A stretch of DNA of 36,027 nt, from positions 1 through 36,027 of the forward strand of contig JAJZNK010000032.1 in NCBI GenBank assembly GCA_021811735.1. Reading direction: 5' to 3'. Shown here in pieces: positions 1 to 9,061 of the stretch. The stretch's first letter is position 1. The number at the start of each line of letters is the position of its first letter. A program made the translations under genes and the position numbers. Origin of the DNA: Nanobdellota archaeon. GTDB lineage: Archaea; Nanobdellota; Nanobdellia; Parvarchaeales; Parvarchaeaceae. The notes under the pieces are model-generated. The model had not been told where the DNA came from. It was given only the letters and a program-made list of their open reading frames with translations, and did no database searches.

Positions 1-175
1 CCGCCTTGAAGGACTTGTCCGAGGAATGACTGACACACTGTATTAACCCAGATGGGTCTCTAAGCATTATAAATGAATTGTTTTTACCAGCCCTTATGCT
101 GTTAACGAATCCGTTTATTGTTACCTCTTTACCGTCAAATATCTGCGTTTTTATATCCTTTATGTACAGTTCCAT
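1..175 (-). CDS. Aspartyl/asparaginyl-tRNA synthetase, N-terminal fragment (partial)
   Basis: This is the first 58 codons of a gene that runs off the left edge, read from an ATG at 175. The reverse strand gives an N-terminus containing RDPSGLIQCV after a short beta-rich stretch. That is the OB-fold anticodon-binding domain of class IIb synthetases, which matches AspRS and AsnRS best (a LysRS is less likely). The enzyme would charge tRNA-Asn or tRNA-Asp in the cytoplasm. The catalytic domain is outside the window, so the exact amino-acid specificity cannot be decided. It is divergent to the large surface-protein gene on its right, with about 70 bases between them. Confidence 0.7.
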   Translation of the reverse strand, partial: MELYIKDIKTQIFDGKEVTINGFVNSIRAGKNNSFIMLRDPSGLIQCVSHSSDKSFKA

Positions 176-214
176 TTATTTTTTAAACATTTCTCCTATT
201 TATTTCAGATAAAC

Positions 215-224
215 TATTAATAAA
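215..224 (+). promoter_or_regulatory. Putative TATA box for the large repeat surface protein
   Basis: An AT-rich TATTAATAAA lies 23-32 bases upstream of ATG 247, the spacing expected for an archaeal leaderless transcript. It supports the ATG at 247 over the TTG at 229. The whole region is AT-rich, so this is suggestive only. Confidence 0.35.
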
Positions 225-246
225 GCATTTGCATAATATTAAATGT

Positions 247-3200
247 ATGCATGCTACGAAATCAAGGCCTAACTCTAATAGAGGGTCGTTTCACAAAAAC
301 GTGCTGGCTCGAAAGAATAAGAGATTAAAGGTATCCCAGGCGGCATTGGATTACCTTATGAGTTGGGGTTGGGTTCTGATAATAATAGTACTGGCTATTT
401 TTGTAATGTATTCGCTAGGGATATTCCATATACCATCTGCTCCAACAGTAATAAGCGGATTTCAAGGAATAACGATGCAGGCGGCCCAGGCAAATTCCAC
501 GATGATGGTGGTGAAGTTAACGAACAATTACCATCAAGTTGTAAACATTACCGGTGTAACTGTAAGCATAAGCGGCAGGAGTTACTCCAATCTTGACTGT
601 CAGGATAGTATAATTCCAAATGGACAGACTACATTATGTAGGGTGCCAGTGAGCATATCAACAAGCAGTTACCTTTCTAATATACAGATATCTTTTACAC
701 CCTATCGATCACAGATATACGAAGTCTCGAACGGTACGGTTTCCTCAACATTAGTGAGTGGCACAATTCCTATAAATAGTCAGACTACATATTTCTTAGA
801 AAAAGGACTATTATACGGCAGCACATTTGTAGTAAACTACAACACCTCAACGAAGTCAGTATCAGTTTCGGCGACGGTGGACAACGTTTCTTTCAGTTTT
901 CCATTTGGAAATTATGCTTTTTCAGTTCCATCAGTTACTTATCAAGGATGCACCAGTACTCCTTCTCCTTCTTCAGGTAATCATCCAACAGGCGTCGAAG
1001 AGACGATATTCTTTAAATCTAACTGTGTAACAACCTTTTTAGAGAATGGTTTACCGTCAAATCAACAGTGGCAATTATCTTATAATGGTACAACTGCAAG
1101 TAATCAAACTGGGTCTTCAATAAGCATACCTACCGATAATGTCGCACAAGCACAAGTATATTACATTGTAACGGCAAAAAGCAACACTTTAGCATGTGTA
1201 TCATCTCTAACGCCCTCAATAAGACTGGGCGGAAACTACACATTCAATGATTGGAACTGTACAACAACTTTTTCAGAGACAGGGCTGCCAACAACTTCTG
1301 GCTATAATCAATGGAATGTAAATAGCTATGATTCTTTAGCCTCAAGTAGCGTTTCTACAGGTTCAACAGTAAGTATTTTTCAGGCTTATATTACAACAAT
1401 AAGTAGTTATACAGCAACCTCAAAAAGTAATGAACTTAATTGCGTTTCTAACCCTACACTGTCTGTAGAACAAGGTTCAAGTAGTAATACCTTTAGTTCA
1501 TGGCAATGCACGACTACATTCGCAGAGACTGGTTTACCGTCAAATCAACAATGGTATGCAACGTATAATGGCATTACTCTGCCTACAGTTTCAACCGGTT
1601 ATTCAACAAGCAATACTCAAACTGGGATAGCAACGGTTTCAGTTTATACTGGGGAAGGGTATAGTAGCAACTTGGCATGCGTTTCGTATAACACTCCTCC
1701 GTTATATCAGGGTTCATCTTATACGTTCAGTGCGTGGAACTGTACAACAACTTTTTCAGAGACTGGTTTACCGTCAAATCAACAATGGTATGCAACGTAT
1801 AATGGCATTACTCTGCCTACAGTTTCAACTGGTTCATCGACTTCCATACTACAAACAGATATAACTTCTCCAACCAGTCAAAATTCTGTAGGAAGCAGCG
1901 CAAGCTTAAATTGTCGGTCTGCCAACACTGCAGGAGTCATAGAAGGAGGATCTTATACTTTCGGCTCATGGGTCTGCACGACTACATTTACAGACCAAGC
2001 CTATCAAACTATCTATCCGCAGAAGATTGTATCACAATGGACTATAAAATGGGATGGAATACGTGGAACAAGTTACAATAATCAGATACAATTTACCAAT
2101 ACAGTTACCAGTGTTGCATCTTATTCATTTCAGGATCCATTTACTGAAGGAGGAGTTCTCTGCGTTGGGCCTTCAGGAACGGCACAGATGGGTTCTACTG
2201 TCAATTTACCTCAGAACTGGGAATGTTATACGATGCTTGTTCCGGGTACAAACAATGTAGATGTAATTTCTGAGTTATATTCTCCTAGCATTATTGATAA
2301 AATACCTATATCTAATCAAAATGGGAATTCAATAAATACTAATGGAAATAGCGTCGTAACTTACGACCCACAGACTAATGAGTTCTTCGTAGCTGATTCA
2401 GGTGTAGGAAAAGTCCTGATAATAAATTGTTCAAACGATAACTTGGTAACATCCATTTCAGATCCACATGCTACTTTTGTAAAATATGAGAACGGTTTTG
2501 TTTTTGTGGTAAAAACTAATTACGGGCCCGACAGTTTTATTAATGTTATAGGTTCCAATAATCAGTTAAATGGTGTGAACACTTTAATCGCGGGAAATGT
2601 CTCGGGAATAGGCTATTATCCAACCACGGGTTATCTTTGGATTCCTAACAGTTCAGGTACAATTTCAACTATTTCCACGGTAAAGGCCACGGCTTCGGCA
2701 CCGTTTGATAACACTTTGGCTAACCCTTATGGTAATCATGGACTTTTTGGCGGTTCTCCAGCATACGACCCGAGTAATAATTACATGTATATTACATCTG
2801 ATTCTAACGGCCAGTTCTATGTGTATTCATATAATTCCACTGGAGGACTTGTAGGGAATCCTGTCGATATTTTCACAAATGAACTCGGGGTCGCTCCAGG
2901 CCAGTCAATTTTTGTTCCCCCGCGTGATGTGGTTTTTGCAGGTGTATATCCTCCTTCGAATGTTCTTTCCTGTGGCCCAATTTCCATATATCTAGACGAT
3001 GTCACTAATGTGGGGTACGACATTTGCCTTAATCCATTTGCGAGTGGTGCAATATTCTATGGAGGTTATCAATTGTACGCAATCGATTGCACAACCAACG
3101 CCGGAGCAATTTGTGATTCTACAAGTAAATTGAATTATCTAAATGGAAATGCCTTCTTTAATGATGGTTCTAATAGTATACCTGTAGGAGACAATGCGAC

Positions 3201-3519
3201 TGGTATAGGAGGTGTAAATGCTAATCTCGCACAAGGAACTTTCATAGAGTCAGGGTTCCCTGCTGGTTCTTCATGGACATGGTCTGTAAGTTCCTACGCA
3301 GGTTATCCTTGGTATTCCACTGGAAACACAATAATAGCGCCAGTCGCTCCAGGTAATTCTTACTCTTATACAGTTCCATATGCTTGTGTCACAAAAAATA
3401 ATGTTGTATGGCAGTTTTCACCTACAGGTTCGATTAATGGGGAAGTCAGCGGTAGTTTGGCTGCAGGTAGTTCCGTTACTATCCAATTCACTAATACAAG
3501 TTCAAATAGTAATTGTTAA
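247..3519 (+). CDS. Large secreted/surface repeat protein with type IV pilin-like N-terminus and beta-propeller-like segment
   Basis: Likely a cell-surface filament or adhesin component; its ligand is unknown. A basic leader is followed by SQAALDYLMSWGW and a hydrophobic helix ending in MYSLGIF, the class III (prepilin peptidase) signal type. The ectodomain begins with divergent copies of a module starting TTFxETGLPSNQQW, with four clear copies between about residues 255 and 580 and weaker ones before, after and near the C-terminus. Most modules carry two cysteines, which suggests one disulfide each. About residues 690-900 contain YVTN/NHL-like blades (VVTYDPQTNEFFVAD, SPAYDPSNNYMYIT). Many Asn-X-Ser/Thr sequons fit an exported glycoprotein. 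The ORF track opens at TTG 229. ATG 247 has a TATA box at the right distance, and GTG 301 would give a shorter 11-residue leader, so the start is uncertain. Two modules share a 73-base identical stretch. Confidence 0.75.
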   Translation: MHATKSRPNSNRGSFHKNVLARKNKRLKVSQAALDYLMSWGWVLIIIVLAIFVMYSLGIFHIPSAPTVISGFQGITMQAAQANSTMMVVKLTNNYHQVVNITGVTVSISGRSYSNLDCQDSIIPNGQTTLCRVPVSISTSSYLSNIQISFTPYRSQIYEVSNGTVSSTLVSGTIPINSQTTYFLEKGLLYGSTFVVNYNTSTKSVSVSATVDNVSFSFPFGNYAFSVPSVTYQGCTSTPSPSSGNHPTGVEETIFFKSNCVTTFLENGLPSNQQWQLSYNGTTASNQTGSSISIPTDNVAQAQVYYIVTAKSNTLACVSSLTPSIRLGGNYTFNDWNCTTTFSETGLPTTSGYNQWNVNSYDSLASSSVSTGSTVSIFQAYITTISSYTATSKSNELNCVSNPTLSVEQGSSSNTFSSWQCTTTFAETGLPSNQQWYATYNGITLPTVSTGYSTSNTQTGIATVSVYTGEGYSSNLACVSYNTPPLYQGSSYTFSAWNCTTTFSETGLPSNQQWYATYNGITLPTVSTGSSTSILQTDITSPTSQNSVGSSASLNCRSANTAGVIEGGSYTFGSWVCTTTFTDQAYQTIYPQKIVSQWTIKWDGIRGTSYNNQIQFTNTVTSVASYSFQDPFTEGGVLCVGPSGTAQMGSTVNLPQNWECYTMLVPGTNNVDVISELYSPSIIDKIPISNQNGNSINTNGNSVVTYDPQTNEFFVADSGVGKVLIINCSNDNLVTSISDPHATFVKYENGFVFVVKTNYGPDSFINVIGSNNQLNGVNTLIAGNVSGIGYYPTTGYLWIPNSSGTISTISTVKATASAPFDNTLANPYGNHGLFGGSPAYDPSNNYMYITSDSNGQFYVYSYNSTGGLVGNPVDIFTNELGVAPGQSIFVPPRDVVFAGVYPPSNVLSCGPISIYLDDVTNVGYDICLNPFASGAIFYGGYQLYAIDCTTNAGAICDSTSKLNYLNGNAFFNDGSNSIPVGDNATGIGGVNANLAQGTFIESGFPAGSSWTWSVSSYAGYPWYSTGNTIIAPVAPGNSYSYTVPYACVTKNNVVWQFSPTGSINGEVSGSLAAGSSVTIQFTNTSSNSNC
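1523..1595 (+). repeat. 73-bp exact direct repeat, copy 1
   Basis: The segment beginning CAGAGACTGGTTTACCGTCA is base-for-base identical to 1757-1829. The two copies start 234 bases (78 codons) apart, one protein module. Synonymous positions are identical too, so duplication or gene conversion was recent. A shorter relative lies near 1039. Confidence 0.85.
1757..1829 (+). repeat. 73-bp exact direct repeat, copy 2
   Basis: Second copy of the repeat at 1523-1595. Just upstream, the stretch TGGAACTGTACAACAACTTT and the bases after it also recur near 1251, so the copied block joins sequence shared with a different module. Confidence 0.85.
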
Positions 3520-3648
3520 GAATTTTTTGAGTTGGCGATTTAGTATTGTAAAGTATAGAGGCTCAGAATATGTTCGTTAAGATTAGAAGTAGTAGAGATT
3601 TGTAGCGCTCGTAAAAGTTCGTTTCAAATGAAAATTCAAAAGAAAAGA

Positions 3649-3656
3649 TTTAAATA
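3649..3656 (+). promoter_or_regulatory. TATA box of the EF-1A gene
   Basis: TTTAAATA preceded by a purine-rich AAAAG (BRE-like) places the transcription start near 3680, giving a leader of about 40 bases. The 200-base gap upstream (3520-3719) shows no other gene. Confidence 0.6.
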
Positions 3657-3704
3657 ATAAACACTTCTTTATAGTATATCAAAAATTTGATAAATTAGTG
3701 AAAA

Positions 3705-3709
3705 GGAGG
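3705..3709 (+). promoter_or_regulatory. Strong Shine-Dalgarno of EF-1A
   Basis: GGAGG lies 10 bases before ATG 3720. It is one of the better ribosome-binding sites in the window, fitting a highly expressed gene. Confidence 0.7.
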
Positions 3710-3719
3710 ATTAAAAATT

Positions 3720-4994
3720 ATGGCAGAAGTAAAACCACACATGAATTTGATTTTCATAGGGCACGTAGACTCTGGTAAATCTACGACAGTAGGAAGATTG
3801 CTTTATGAAACAGGTAGTTTCAGCGAGCAGGACAAGGCTAAAATCCAAAAAGATATTGAAACATTGGGAAAGGTGGATTTTGAGTTCGCCTATTTTTTAG
3901 ATACTTCCGGTGAGGAGCGAAAGAAAGGAGTAACCATTGACCTTAGTCACGAGAAATTTGTAACTGACAAATATGAATTCACGATAATCGATGCACCTGG
4001 TCACGTTGACTTTATTAAGAACATGATAACAGGCGCTTCCGAAGCAGATGCAGCGGTACTCGTTGTAGACGCAAAGGAAGGCGTGATGCAGCAAACTAGA
4101 GAGCACGTTTATCTTGCAAGGGTTTTCGGAGTAAAGAACCTTATAATTGCATTGAACAAGATGGACCTTTTGAATTATGATGAGGCCAAATATAAAGATG
4201 TCAAGGATTCTGTAATGAAGGCAGTAAAGGCTTCTTATCAGAATGCTGAGAGCCTTAATTACATACCAATATCGTCAAAGAACGGTGAAAATCTTAAATT
4301 AAAGAGTGAAAAGATGGCATGGTATACAGGGCCAACTTTATTGGAAGCACTTAATAACCTCCCACTACCAGACAGACCAACACAGTTGCCTTTAAGAATC
4401 CCTATAGAGGATGTTTATTCAATACAGGGTGTAGGTACAGTTCCAGTTGGTAAAGTGGTAAGTGGGGTTATGAAACCTGGTGACAAGATAATATTCGAGC
4501 CATCACATGTTACAGCAGAAGTAAAATCCGTGCAGATGCATTACCAGAACTTGGATCAGGCGCAGCCTGGTGACAATATTGGTTTCAATGTTAGAGGGGT
4601 TGAAAAGGAACAAGTAAAAAGGGGAGACATTGTAGGTCTGGTTTCAGCACCGCCTACAGTCGTAACTGAATTTACCGCACAAATAATAGTTCTTAACCAC
4701 CCTACCGCAATATCTGCTGGTTATAGCCCAGTATTGCACGCACATACTGCACAGGTACCAGTTAAATTCAAGCAGATTTTGAAGAGATTGGATCCTAAGA
4801 CAGGTCAAACTGCAGAAGAGAATCCTGCAACTATTAAGCAAGGTGATGCAGCAATTGTTGTATTGGAGCCTCTTAAACCGCTTTCGATAGAAAAATCAGA
4901 CGTTATACCTCAGCTTGCAGGATTTGCAATAAGAGATATGGGTCTCACTATTGCAGCAGGCAGATGTATAGATTTAGTAGCTAAGAAAGATTGA
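3720..4994 (+). CDS. tuf: Translation elongation factor 1-alpha (aEF-1A)
   Basis: The GTPase that delivers aminoacyl-tRNA to the ribosome. All G motifs are visible: GHVDSGKST (residues 14-22), the GVTID switch I region, DAPGH (about 90), NKMD (about 145) and a serine-rich G5 near IPISSKNG. Domains II and III follow (VYSIQGVGTVPVGKV; LNHPTAISAGYSPV). The length of 424 residues is normal for archaeal EF-1A. It has its own TATA box and Shine-Dalgarno. Ribosomal protein S10, often next to this gene in archaea, is absent; the next gene is convergent. The call is secure. Confidence 0.97.
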   Translation: MAEVKPHMNLIFIGHVDSGKSTTVGRLLYETGSFSEQDKAKIQKDIETLGKVDFEFAYFLDTSGEERKKGVTIDLSHEKFVTDKYEFTIIDAPGHVDFIKNMITGASEADAAVLVVDAKEGVMQQTREHVYLARVFGVKNLIIALNKMDLLNYDEAKYKDVKDSVMKAVKASYQNAESLNYIPISSKNGENLKLKSEKMAWYTGPTLLEALNNLPLPDRPTQLPLRIPIEDVYSIQGVGTVPVGKVVSGVMKPGDKIIFEPSHVTAEVKSVQMHYQNLDQAQPGDNIGFNVRGVEKEQVKRGDIVGLVSAPPTVVTEFTAQIIVLNHPTAISAGYSPVLHAHTAQVPVKFKQILKRLDPKTGQTAEENPATIKQGDAAIVVLEPLKPLSIEKSDVIPQLAGFAIRDMGLTIAAGRCIDLVAKKD

Positions 4995-5015
4995 GTGAAC
5001 ATTCACTCCTTTTTT
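4993..5015 (+). terminator. Hairpin plus T-run between convergent genes
   Basis: GAGTGAA-CA-TTCACTC is a 7-bp inverted repeat overlapping the EF-1A stop codon, followed almost at once by six T residues. The 2-base loop would open to a 5-bp stem in practice. Archaeal termination mainly needs the T-run, so the hairpin may be incidental. Confidence 0.5.
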
Positions 5016-5060
5016 CGTGCTATTATTCGAGATTTAGTTTTGTCTGATTGTGCGAAAGAA

Positions 5061-6221
5061 TCAACTTAGGGTTTTAAGTTTTTTCTTAAATGCATATATC
5101 TTATTAAGCAAGGTTTTGTCATCGTATATCTGCATGCAGCTTTTAACAGTTACGTTTATGGTTTTTTTGAGGACTTCAAGTGCTTCTTTGGATCCGGAGG
5201 CATCTCGAAATTCATCAGAATGACCAGGAACATTTTTTTGTGTTATTTTCATATCTATATGCCCGGTCGGCACCACACGGCTGACATTCGCTTCATCCGT
5301 TGCACCAATCTGTAAATTTTTTAAAGAATATAATTTTTCAGGAACTATTCTCAATTCTTTGAAATTTTTAAATAGTACTTCGTCTATATCAACAGAGTTT
5401 ATATATTGCTCATAAATCGGAGTAGTATCTTCTATTTTTACCTTAACACCGTAAGCTCTTCCTATGGAATGCGCTGCTCGTATAATTTTGTTATAAACCT
5501 GTTTGAAATACTTTTCATTAGTGCTTCTAAGGTCTATTTCAAGTATAGATTTTTCTGGCACAATATTCGCTGCCTGACCTCCTTCCTTTATGAACATGCC
5601 TGCAAGAACGTGTTTGTATTTCGGGGATGCGGCGACTATATTCCGTATGGTATTATAGACAGTTACGAGCGCATCCAGGGCATTTCTTCCCATATCAGAT
5701 TCTTCTAAGTGAGATGATTTTCCTATGAATGTCATTTTCATGTCTACATCTGAAGGAGATTGGCAGCCAACATTCCATTGGGAATATGGGTGAAAACCAA
5801 TCACAAAATCCACATTGTCAAATGCCTTTTCTTTTACAAGTTTATCTTTGCTTCCTGCATAATTTCCGATTCCTTCTTCAGATGGAGTTCCGATAACAAT
5901 TATTTTTCCCTTATATCCAGAATCCTTTAATTTCACCGCGGTTCCTACAGCCCATGCAGCTATAAGATTGTGTCCGCAAGAATGTCCATTTGGAAGTGCA
6001 TCTTCCTCCGCTAAGAAACAGACAGATGGTTTACCTTTTCCATATTCTGCTCTAAATGACGTTTTCATGCCTTTGTAAGGAATTTTGGTAACGAATCCTT
6101 TTTTTCTCAGAAAACTAGAAAGAAGTTTTGAAGTGCGAAATTCCTCGCTTCCTATCTCTGCAAATGAAAACACTTTTCTAGAGATTTCAAATATTTCCTC
6201 AAAGGATGAGTCTTTTATCAT
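5061..6221 (-). CDS. M20-family amidohydrolase/dipeptidase (PM20D2/AbgB-like)
   Basis: Predicted cytoplasmic metal-dependent hydrolase of an amide or dipeptide bond. The di-metal centre is recognisable: HSCGHN (Cys82, His84), GTPSEEG (Glu115/116), GFHPYSQWN, and a late HSDEFRD. The sequence around ALPNGHSCGHNLIA and the ATDEANVSRVVPT block resemble the Xaa-Arg dipeptidase/aminobenzoyl-glutamate hydrolase branch of M20 rather than carboxypeptidase G2. The dimerisation domain lies between, near MTFIGKSSHLEESDMGRNA. At 386 residues it is full length. It sits 38 bases after topA on the same strand and may have its own promoter there. The substrate cannot be inferred from context. Confidence 0.85.
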   Translation of the reverse strand: MIKDSSFEEIFEISRKVFSFAEIGSEEFRTSKLLSSFLRKKGFVTKIPYKGMKTSFRAEYGKGKPSVCFLAEEDALPNGHSCGHNLIAAWAVGTAVKLKDSGYKGKIIVIGTPSEEGIGNYAGSKDKLVKEKAFDNVDFVIGFHPYSQWNVGCQSPSDVDMKMTFIGKSSHLEESDMGRNALDALVTVYNTIRNIVAASPKYKHVLAGMFIKEGGQAANIVPEKSILEIDLRSTNEKYFKQVYNKIIRAAHSIGRAYGVKVKIEDTTPIYEQYINSVDIDEVLFKNFKELRIVPEKLYSLKNLQIGATDEANVSRVVPTGHIDMKITQKNVPGHSDEFRDASGSKEALEVLKKTINVTVKSCMQIYDDKTLLNKIYAFKKKLKTLS

Positions 6222-6259
6222 ACTATTAATTGTCTGTTCTTTTTAATAACAGTTTACGG

Positions 6260-8335
6260 TTAACTTTCAGTATTTTTCACGGCATTTTGAGCAATCTTTA
6301 CCTTTTTCTTGCCATTTTTCTCATCCTTTGGCGGTTTACATGCAGGGTTGACACAAAATATGTATGTCCTTTTGCTTTCCTTGCTTCTCCATTCTATCAT
6401 ATGTATACCACACTTCGGACAGTTTTGTGGCGATATAAAAATATATCCAGATTGGGGTAACGGCATACCAAAATGGCATTTGGGGTAATCACTGCAACCT
6501 ACAAATCTTTTATGCGTTTTCCGTGATATTACCAATTTAAGCTTGCCCTTGCTTTTTGGACATGTTCCAAATATGTATTGCTGGAGAAGTGCCTTATGCA
6601 TCAGCTCTTTTACCTCAGCTCTTTTACTTTGGAGGTCTTTAAGAACTTCTTTAATCATCTTTCTCGATTCATTTACTACTTCTTCCTTTTTCTTTTGCCC
6701 TTCTTCTATTTTTTTCATCTCTTTTTCGATAGTTGCAGTAAGTTCAGGTCCAGTAATGTTCTTAGATACTTTTTGCATGTTCTCTATCACTGCAAAGGCG
6801 ACTTCGCTGGGTATAAGGGATCTACTTGCAGAAATATATCTTCTATCCATAAGCTTTTTAAGTATATCAGGTCTCGTAGCTTTAGTCCCTAAATTTAGCT
6901 CCTCCATTACTTTTAATATGCCACCTTGCGAATAGTTTCCAGGTGGTGTTGTTAATTCTTCACTTTCATTTATCTTATTAACTTTTAGTAACTCTCCTGT
7001 TTTTATCTCTGGGAGAATAGTTTCTTCAAATTTTGAGAAGGTGTATATTTCTCTCCATCCAGGAGTTATTATGCGGCTTCCCTTGGCTATAAATTCATTG
7101 CCACCTATATCAAACTTTATCGTTACCGTTTCTTCTTCAGACTCATCGGAAAGTGTTGCAAGGAATCGTTTTGTTATGAGGTCAAATATACGGGCTTCTT
7201 GTGGATTAAGTTTTTCAGACGGTAACTTTACAGGATGTATTGGAGGGTGGTCTTTTGCTTCTTTTCCCCTAGTTGGGTGCAGCGGTTTGCTCAATATACT
7301 ATTTGCAGCTTTCTCATAAGCTTTTGAGTTTTTCAACTCATTAAGTATCTCGTTTAAATCTAACGTTGGCGGATAAACTTCGCTGTCAGTCCTCGGATAA
7401 GAAACGTAACCCTTCATATACAACCCTTGGACTAATCGCATTGCATTTGGAACAGAAAATCCTATTGCAGCAGCACTTCTTAAAAATGCAGTAGTATTAA
7501 ATGGTTTTGGAGGAACTCCTTTCTTTTCCTTTATTTCTACTTCTTCTACTTTGGCCTTCTTTTCGCTTTTTATTTTTTTCAGATTGCTTACTGTTTTTTT
7601 GTCAAATATTCTCCCTTCTTTGTATTCTGCGACAAACGTTTCTCCATTTTTTTCTATGTCTACAATGAATCTCCAGAATTTCTCTGGTTTAAATGCTCGT
7701 CTTTCAGCATCTCTTCCTACTATAAGTGCAAGAGTCGGCGTTTGGACTCTTCCTACAGATAAAAAAGAATTCCCAAGTCTTTCCGCCGCAAGGGACATAA
7801 ATCTGGTAAAAACAGCACCTAATATCAAGTCTATCTCTCTTCTTGCATCTGCGCTGTCGGATAAGTTTTTGTCTGGTTTTTGCAAATTTTTAAAAGCCTC
7901 GCCTAATTCCTTTGCAGTGAGTGAAGAAAATATGCTCCTGTATATCTTAGCGCTTTTATTCTCTTCCTTTACAATATCTATTGCCTCGAAGCCTATGGAC
8001 TCTCCTTCGGTATCATAGTCTGTTGCTATTATAACGCTGTTCGCACCATTCGCGAATCTTTTAATAACTTCTATATTTTCTTCTGCAGTATTCTCATAAA
8101 CAAGTTTTGCATCAACCATCTTCATCAAAGTCTTTTCATTCCACTTTTTGAAGGTTTCAGGATATTTTACATTCTTTATATGGCCTTTTAAAGGGATTAC
8201 TGTAGTTTCTTCACCATTTATCTTTGTAAACCACACTTTCACAGGTCCGAATTCTTGTGTCTTTATTTTTGTTTCTGCAAGATTTTTTGCTATAGTCTCA
8301 GCAGCGGTGCTTTTTTCTGCTATAATCAGTTGCAT
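6260..8335 (-). CDS. topA: DNA topoisomerase I (type IA), archaeal
   Basis: Relaxes negatively supercoiled DNA through a 5'-phosphotyrosine intermediate. The Toprim domain opens the protein (IIAEKSTAA; DYDTEGE at 106-112). The catalytic tyrosine is Tyr313 in GYVSYPRTDSE, and the FTRFMSLAAERLG and FLSVGRVQTPTLAL blocks are conserved. The C-terminus holds two zinc-ribbon units: the first, around TCPKSKGKLK...GCSDYPKC, shows only three cysteines, and the second (CPKCG...CVNPAC) has four. The length, 691 residues, fits archaeal TopA. The gene starts 32 bases after the UMP kinase stop and a TATA-like element lies in between. Confidence 0.95.
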   Translation of the reverse strand: MQLIIAEKSTAAETIAKNLAETKIKTQEFGPVKVWFTKINGEETTVIPLKGHIKNVKYPETFKKWNEKTLMKMVDAKLVYENTAEENIEVIKRFANGANSVIIATDYDTEGESIGFEAIDIVKEENKSAKIYRSIFSSLTAKELGEAFKNLQKPDKNLSDSADARREIDLILGAVFTRFMSLAAERLGNSFLSVGRVQTPTLALIVGRDAERRAFKPEKFWRFIVDIEKNGETFVAEYKEGRIFDKKTVSNLKKIKSEKKAKVEEVEIKEKKGVPPKPFNTTAFLRSAAAIGFSVPNAMRLVQGLYMKGYVSYPRTDSEVYPPTLDLNEILNELKNSKAYEKAANSILSKPLHPTRGKEAKDHPPIHPVKLPSEKLNPQEARIFDLITKRFLATLSDESEEETVTIKFDIGGNEFIAKGSRIITPGWREIYTFSKFEETILPEIKTGELLKVNKINESEELTTPPGNYSQGGILKVMEELNLGTKATRPDILKKLMDRRYISASRSLIPSEVAFAVIENMQKVSKNITGPELTATIEKEMKKIEEGQKKKEEVVNESRKMIKEVLKDLQSKRAEVKELMHKALLQQYIFGTCPKSKGKLKLVISRKTHKRFVGCSDYPKCHFGMPLPQSGYIFISPQNCPKCGIHMIEWRSKESKRTYIFCVNPACKPPKDEKNGKKKVKIAQNAVKNTES

Positions 8336-8355
8336 TTTAGTATAATATATATAGT

Positions 8356-8364
8356 ACTATTTAA
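8356..8364 (-). promoter_or_regulatory. Putative TATA box for topA
   Basis: The reverse strand reads TTAAATAGT about 21-29 bases before the topA ATG at 8335, placing transcription start at or near the start codon. It lies in the short gap after pyrH, so topA can be made independently of it. Confidence 0.4.
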
Positions 8365-8367
8365 GTT

Positions 8368-9012
8368 TTATTTGCTATTTGTTATGACGGTGCCATTTAT
8401 CTCCTTGTGGGCTAAATATCTTCGTATATCGTTTACATCACTTGTTACAACGACTTCTATCCCGTTTTTCATGCATATTTCCGCGGCGAGAGGATCAAAT
8501 ATAAAGTTCATCCCTGGGATTCTTTTTCCTCTTGTAAGAGTGTAAAGCTTTTTGAAAGTTATCTTCTTTAGCAAGTTTACGTCTTTAAATTTCCTAGGAT
8601 CTTTATCGTATACTCCTTTTTCTTTCGAAAGGTTGAATATCACTTTAGAGTGTGTGGAAACGGCAGCATAGGCTGCACATGTATCAGTGGTCCATCCGGC
8701 AAGATATCCTCCTGTAAGCGTTATTTTTTTGTTTGCCTTTATTTTTCTCGGATCGGCTGTGGTATACTCTGCATTAAAAGCTTTTGCAATTACAAAGGCG
8801 TTCGTGTGGGTACATTTTATTCCTACTGAATGTAAATCTTTCTCTTTCAATTTGAACTTCTTAGCAAATTCAATGTAGTCTCTTGCAATTGGGCCACCAC
8901 CAGTTATTACTATAAATTTTTCATCTATTTTCTTGATTTCCTTAAATACGTTAGATGTTTCCAAAGGTCTATCAAAAAGAAAGGATCCTCCCAAAGATAT
9001 AACCGAAGTCAT
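8368..9012 (-). CDS. pyrH: Uridylate kinase (UMP kinase), archaeal type
   Basis: Phosphorylates UMP to UDP in pyrimidine nucleotide synthesis. It is an amino-acid-kinase fold protein: ISLGGS at the N-terminus and ITGGGPIARDYIE are the phosphate-binding glycine loops. SVGIKCTHTNAFV and GGYLAGWTTDTCAA match the archaeal UMP kinase signature blocks (equivalent to GGTTPGQSTDA). The C-terminal FDPLAAEICMKNGIEVVV block is also typical. At 214 residues it is slightly shorter than usual. It heads a leftward group with topA and the M20 hydrolase, and is divergent to the initiator tRNA. Confidence 0.93.
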   Translation of the reverse strand: MTSVISLGGSFLFDRPLETSNVFKEIKKIDEKFIVITGGGPIARDYIEFAKKFKLKEKDLHSVGIKCTHTNAFVIAKAFNAEYTTADPRKIKANKKITLTGGYLAGWTTDTCAAYAAVSTHSKVIFNLSKEKGVYDKDPRKFKDVNLLKKITFKKLYTLTRGKRIPGMNFIFDPLAAEICMKNGIEVVVTSDVNDIRRYLAHKEINGTVITNSK

Positions 9013-9031
9013 AGTGATTATAAAACAACCA

Positions 9032-9041
9032 AATTTAAATA
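9032..9041 (-). promoter_or_regulatory. TATA box of the UMP kinase gene
   Basis: TATTTAAATT on the reverse strand lies 20-29 bases from the ATG at 9012, implying a leaderless or nearly leaderless mRNA. It is back to back with the tRNA promoter. Confidence 0.5.
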
Positions 9042-9061
9042 ATTTTTAATCCATAAAAGTT

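Noticed and set aside
7551-8018. 155-residue plus-strand ORF inside topA
   Set aside because: It lies wholly opposite the well-conserved topoisomerase coding strand and has the Ser/Phe/Leu-rich composition of an antisense shadow.
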